From positions 1 through 9,659 of the forward strand of contig JAOUEG010000052.1 of NCBI GenBank assembly GCA_029858845.1: DNA of 9,659 nt, in the 5' to 3' direction. The position numbers and the translations under genes are program-made. Below the pieces are notes generated by a model, which saw only the letters and a program-made list of their open reading frames with translations, did not search any database and was not told the DNA's origin. Each line of letters begins with the position of its first letter. Position 1 is the stretch's first letter. Below, piece by piece: positions 7,182 to 9,659 of this stretch. This stretch comes from Chloroflexota bacterium. Its GTDB lineage: Bacteria; Chloroflexota; Limnocylindria; Limnocylindrales; CSP1-4.

Positions 7182-8687
7182 CTACCGTCCCGACAGATCG
7201 AACCATGTCGTCTTGAGCTGCGTGTATCCGTCCAGGGCCGCCATCCCCTTGTCCCGGCCGAAGCCCGACTGCTTGAACCCGCCGAACGGGACGGTGATGT
7301 CGGACGAGTCGAAGGTGTTCACCCAGACGACCCCGGCACGGATCGAACGCGCCAGTCGATGGGCCCGGTTCACGTCGCGAGTCCACACGCCCGCCGCGAG
7401 GCCATACGGCGTGTCGTTGGCGATCGCCAGCGCATCCGCCTCGTCCTCGAATTCGGTCACGGTCAGGACCGGCCCGAAGATCTCCTCACGCGCGACCCGC
7501 CAGCGGTTGTCCACGCCGTCCAGGATGGTGGGCTCGATGTAGAAGCCGCCCGTTTCCGCGCGGACCCGTCGGCCACCGGTCATCACGGTCGCGCCCTCTC
7601 GCGTCCCGAGCCGCACGTACTCGAGGATCTTCTCGAGCTGCCGCTCGTCCACGATGGACCCGAGCCGCGTCGCCGGATCCAGCGGCTCACCCGGCGCGAG
7701 CTCGCGGCCCAGCGCCGAGATGCGCTCGACGAGCTCCCGGCGCACGGAGCGGTGGACGACCAGCCGCGACCCGGCGTTGCAGGTCTGGCCGCTGTTGTAG
7801 AAGATCCCCCATCCGATGGCGGAGGCGGCCTCCTCGAGGTCACCGACGTCGGCGAGGACGACCTGCGGGCTCTTGCCGCCGAGCTCGAGGGTGACCGCCT
7901 TGACGTCGCTTTCACCGATCGCCCGAAGCAACGACTTGCCGACGTCCGTGGACCCGGTGAAGGTGAGCTTGTCCACGGCAGGGTGGCGCGCGAGCGCATC
8001 GCCGAGGACGGACCCCGGGCCCGTCACGACGTTGAGGACGCCGTCCGGAAGGCCGGCGTCCGAGGCCATCTCGGCCAGACGAAGGGCGGTCAACGGTGAC
8101 TGGGACGCGGGCTTGAGCACGACGCTGTTGCCGGTGGCCAGCGCCGCACCGAGCTTCCAGGCCGTGATGATCAGCGGGTAGTTCCAGGGCACGATCGCCG
8201 CGACGACCCCGATCGGCTCGCGGGTCACGAGCGAAAGGGCGTCCGGTCCCGTCGGGCCGATCTCGCCGTAGACCTTGTCGATGGTTTCGGCGTACCACTG
8301 GATCGTCTTGGCGGCGGACGGGACGTCCACGGACAGCGTGTCCCGGATCGGCTTCCCGACGTCGAGTGACTCCAGCAGCGCCAGCTCGTCGCGGTTCTCG
8401 CGGATCAGTTCCGCGAAGCGGAGCAGGACGCGCTTGCGCGCGGCCGGCGCCTGGTCCCCCCAGCGTCGGTCGTCGAATGACCGCCGCGCGGCCGTCACGG
8501 CACGATCCACATCCTCCGTCCCGCCCTCGGCGACAGCCGTGATCGGCGAGCCGTCACGTCCCGCGATGTCCGAGAATGTCAGGCCGGACGCCGCGGGGAC
8601 GAACCGCCCGTCGATGAACAGCTCGTGCCGGGGCTTGACGGTCGCCGCCCGGTCCAGCCAGTCGATCGACGCCGCAGCGCCCTCCAT
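7182..8687 (-). CDS. NAD(P)-dependent aldehyde dehydrogenase, PuuC/betaine aldehyde dehydrogenase-like
   Basis: From ATG 8687 the protein has 501 residues, the normal length for the superfamily. Visible sites are PWNYP (Asn169), VVLKP (Lys192, cofactor binding), FTGSTDVGKS (cofactor glycine turn), LELGGKSP (Glu268, general base), FYNSGQTCNAGSR (catalytic Cys303) and EEIFGP (Glu402). The C-terminus VPFGGFKQSGFGRDKG followed by YTQLKTTW resembles PuuC (gamma-glutamyl-aminobutyraldehyde dehydrogenase) more than classical BetB, but members of this branch also oxidise betaine aldehyde and trimethylaminobutyraldehyde. In this operon it plausibly forms the carboxylate (a betaine) that MttB then demethylates, or oxidises an aldehyde released from a side chain. 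Start choice: an in-frame GTG at 8696 overlaps the upstream TGA as GTGA and would add three residues. The open frame runs further to 8828, but that part lies inside the enolase-family gene in another frame and carries no ALDH homology. Neither start has a strong RBS. Confidence 0.92.
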   Translation of the reverse strand: MEGAAASIDWLDRAATVKPRHELFIDGRFVPAASGLTFSDIAGRDGSPITAVAEGGTEDVDRAVTAARRSFDDRRWGDQAPAARKRVLLRFAELIRENRDELALLESLDVGKPIRDTLSVDVPSAAKTIQWYAETIDKVYGEIGPTGPDALSLVTREPIGVVAAIVPWNYPLIITAWKLGAALATGNSVVLKPASQSPLTALRLAEMASDAGLPDGVLNVVTGPGSVLGDALARHPAVDKLTFTGSTDVGKSLLRAIGESDVKAVTLELGGKSPQVVLADVGDLEEAASAIGWGIFYNSGQTCNAGSRLVVHRSVRRELVERISALGRELAPGEPLDPATRLGSIVDERQLEKILEYVRLGTREGATVMTGGRRVRAETGGFYIEPTILDGVDNRWRVAREEIFGPVLTVTEFEDEADALAIANDTPYGLAAGVWTRDVNRAHRLARSIRAGVVWVNTFDSSDITVPFGGFKQSGFGRDKGMAALDGYTQLKTTWFDLSGR

Positions 8688-8692
8688 GGCCG

Positions 8693-9659
8693 TCACGCGG
8701 CGTACCGCCGGAGAGCCGCATCGTCGAGCTCGATCCCGAGACCGGGCTCTGTCGGCACTCGCAGCATCCCATCGGGATCCGGTCGGATCGGCTCGGCCAG
8801 GAAGGCGTCGCGCCGCTCGGGCGTCCAACCCGGCGGGTCGTAGGGGAACTCGATGAATGGCCCGCCACCGACGCCGGCGGCAACGTGCAGGTTCGCCAGG
8901 AGGCCGATCCCGTTCGTCCAGGTGTGCGGCGAGAACCAGCGGTTACGCGCCAGCGCGAGTTCCGCGACGGTCCGCATGCGGAGCATCCCGCCGGCTAGGA
9001 CCACGTCACCCTGGTGGACGTCGAACGCGTCCGCTTCCAGCGCGGCCAGCGCGTCGGAGAACGTGCGCGCCATCTCGCCGCCGGCGATGCGGATGCCCGG
9101 CGCGGAGGCACGAAGCGCCGCCAGGCCGCGGAGATCGGCGCCGGCCATCGGCTCCTCCACCCACAGCACCCCGTGATCAGCCAGTCGGACGGCGATCTCC
9201 CGGGCGGCGACCGGGTCCAGGGTGGGCCTGACGTCGCCCGCCATCCGCCAGCCCTGGTTGAGGTCCACCATGATCGCCATCGTGTCGCCGACGGCGGCGC
9301 GTGTCGCGGCCACGCCGGCCAGTCCATCGTCCAACCGGCGCGGATCGATCCGGATCTTGAGCGCGCGGAAGCCCTCGGCGCGCATGCGGAGCGCGGATTC
9401 GGCCCGCTCGGCGGCGGGCAGCAGCATCCCGGACGAGGCATACGCCGGGATCCCGTCCGCGGCGCCACCGAACAGCGTCGCCACCGGCAACCCGGCGACC
9501 TTGCCGGTGATGTCCCACAGGGCAGCCTCGAGGGGCCAGTAGCGGCCGGCATGGAAGTCGATCGTCTCCAGCGCGCGCACGTGGCGGGCGATGGCCAGCG
9601 GGTCCTGGCCGATGAACAGGTCCTGGAAGGCCTCGAAGCCGTCCATCGTGTCGCCCGAC
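8693..9659 (-). CDS. Enolase superfamily protein, mandelate racemase subgroup (5' end outside window)
   Basis: The frame is open to the right edge, so the ATG at 9646 is probably internal: the N-terminal capping domain expected in this family (total about 370-400 residues) is largely missing from the 322 codons seen. Numbering from Met 9646, the barrel shows LKIR (K97-x-R99, beta-2), VDLN (D128), VEEP (E164) and GGE (E191) as the three Mg2+ ligands. HQGD (D214) and SPH (H241) then form the His-Asp dyad of the mandelate racemase subgroup, and FIEFP (E266) is on beta-8. Members abstract a proton alpha to a carboxylate to give an enolate, usually as acid-sugar dehydratases or racemases. The dyad excludes the MLE-type Lys/Lys chemistry of the hydroxyproline-betaine epimerase HpbD. 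The substrate is unknown. The gene ends next to the aldehyde dehydrogenase start (5-base gap, or GTGA overlap), so it appears to be the most upstream operon gene visible here. Confidence 0.88.
   Translation of the reverse strand, partial: SGDTMDGFEAFQDLFIGQDPLAIARHVRALETIDFHAGRYWPLEAALWDITGKVAGLPVATLFGGAADGIPAYASSGMLLPAAERAESALRMRAEGFRALKIRIDPRRLDDGLAGVAATRAAVGDTMAIMVDLNQGWRMAGDVRPTLDPVAAREIAVRLADHGVLWVEEPMAGADLRGLAALRASAPGIRIAGGEMARTFSDALAALEADAFDVHQGDVVLAGGMLRMRTVAELALARNRWFSPHTWTNGIGLLANLHVAAGVGGGPFIEFPYDPPGWTPERRDAFLAEPIRPDPDGMLRVPTEPGLGIELDDAALRRYAA

Larger units (their letters stand above)
1..9659 (-). other. Single co-directional operon for N-methyl amine catabolism (inferred transcription unit)
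   Basis: All seven genes point the same way. The junctions, right to left, are about +5 (or a GTGA overlap), +7, +21, ATGA, a 14-base overlap, and ATGA. No stem-loop followed by a T-run, and no stretch long enough for a separate promoter, was seen between genes. Promoter, terminator and any regulator lie outside the window on both sides. Gene content (aldehyde dehydrogenase, MttB-type methyltransferase, DMGDH-like flavoprotein, SoxA, small protein, SoxB) is consistent with sequential removal of N-methyl groups and transfer of the carbon to tetrahydrofolate. Co-transcription is inferred from spacing, not shown. Confidence 0.8.

Noticed and set aside
8688..8828. N-terminal extension of the aldehyde dehydrogenase to 8828
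   Set aside because: The added 47 residues are Arg-rich, overlap the upstream enolase-family gene by 136 bases, and lie before the normal ALDH N-terminus.
8693..9659. 4-hydroxyproline betaine 2-epimerase (HpbD) identity for the enolase-family gene
   Set aside because: HpbD belongs to the MLE-like group with two catalytic lysines; this protein shows the His-Asp dyad of the mandelate racemase subgroup.

Overview
The window is a single, tightly packed operon read entirely from the minus strand of a GC-rich (roughly two-thirds or more G+C) bacterial genome. The strong G/C preference at third codon positions leaves long open frames on the opposite strand. These are shadows; every gene I accept has a recognisable family or a clear ribosome-binding site. 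GC-rich Chloroflexota, Actinomycetota or Alphaproteobacteria would all fit, and the sequence alone does not decide between them. No tRNA, rRNA, mobile element, CRISPR array or terminator was seen, and no gap longer than about 21 bases separates the genes.

In transcription order (right to left) the genes are: (1) a mandelate-racemase-type enolase superfamily enzyme, cut at its N-terminus by the window edge (8693-9659); (2) an NAD(P)-dependent aldehyde dehydrogenase close to the PuuC/betaine aldehyde dehydrogenase group (7182-8687); (3) a non-pyrrolysine MttB-family (trimethylamine/betaine:corrinoid) methyltransferase (5591-7174); (4) a dimethylglycine/sarcosine dehydrogenase-like flavoprotein fused to a GcvT folate domain (3101-5569); (5) a compact SoxA-like sarcosine oxidase alpha subunit with two [2Fe-2S] cysteine sets and a C-terminal GcvT domain (789-3104); (6) a 139-residue protein of unknown family in the place where a small Sox subunit might be expected (383-802); (7) the N-terminal third of a SoxB-like sarcosine oxidase beta subunit, cut by the left edge (1-386).

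The junctions are -4 or +5, +7, +21, -4, -14 and -4 bases, so the set is probably co-transcribed and partly translationally coupled. The simplest reading is a stepwise N-demethylation route for a quaternary amine. An aldehyde dehydrogenase makes a betaine, an MttB-type enzyme removes the first methyl to a corrinoid carrier, the DMGDH-like enzyme removes the second, and the SoxA/small protein/SoxB complex removes the third. The last two steps pass one-carbon units to tetrahydrofolate through their GcvT domains. Glycine betaine to glycine is the textbook example of this chain, but the true substrate is not shown by the sequence, and the enolase superfamily member hints at a more complex starting compound. 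No corrinoid protein, corrinoid reactivase, SoxD, transporter or regulator lies inside the window.

The least ordinary parts are the shrunken dinucleotide-binding core of the SoxA-like protein, the unknown small protein between soxA and soxB, and the pairing of an MttB-type enzyme with two GcvT-fused flavoprotein systems and an MR-type enolase.
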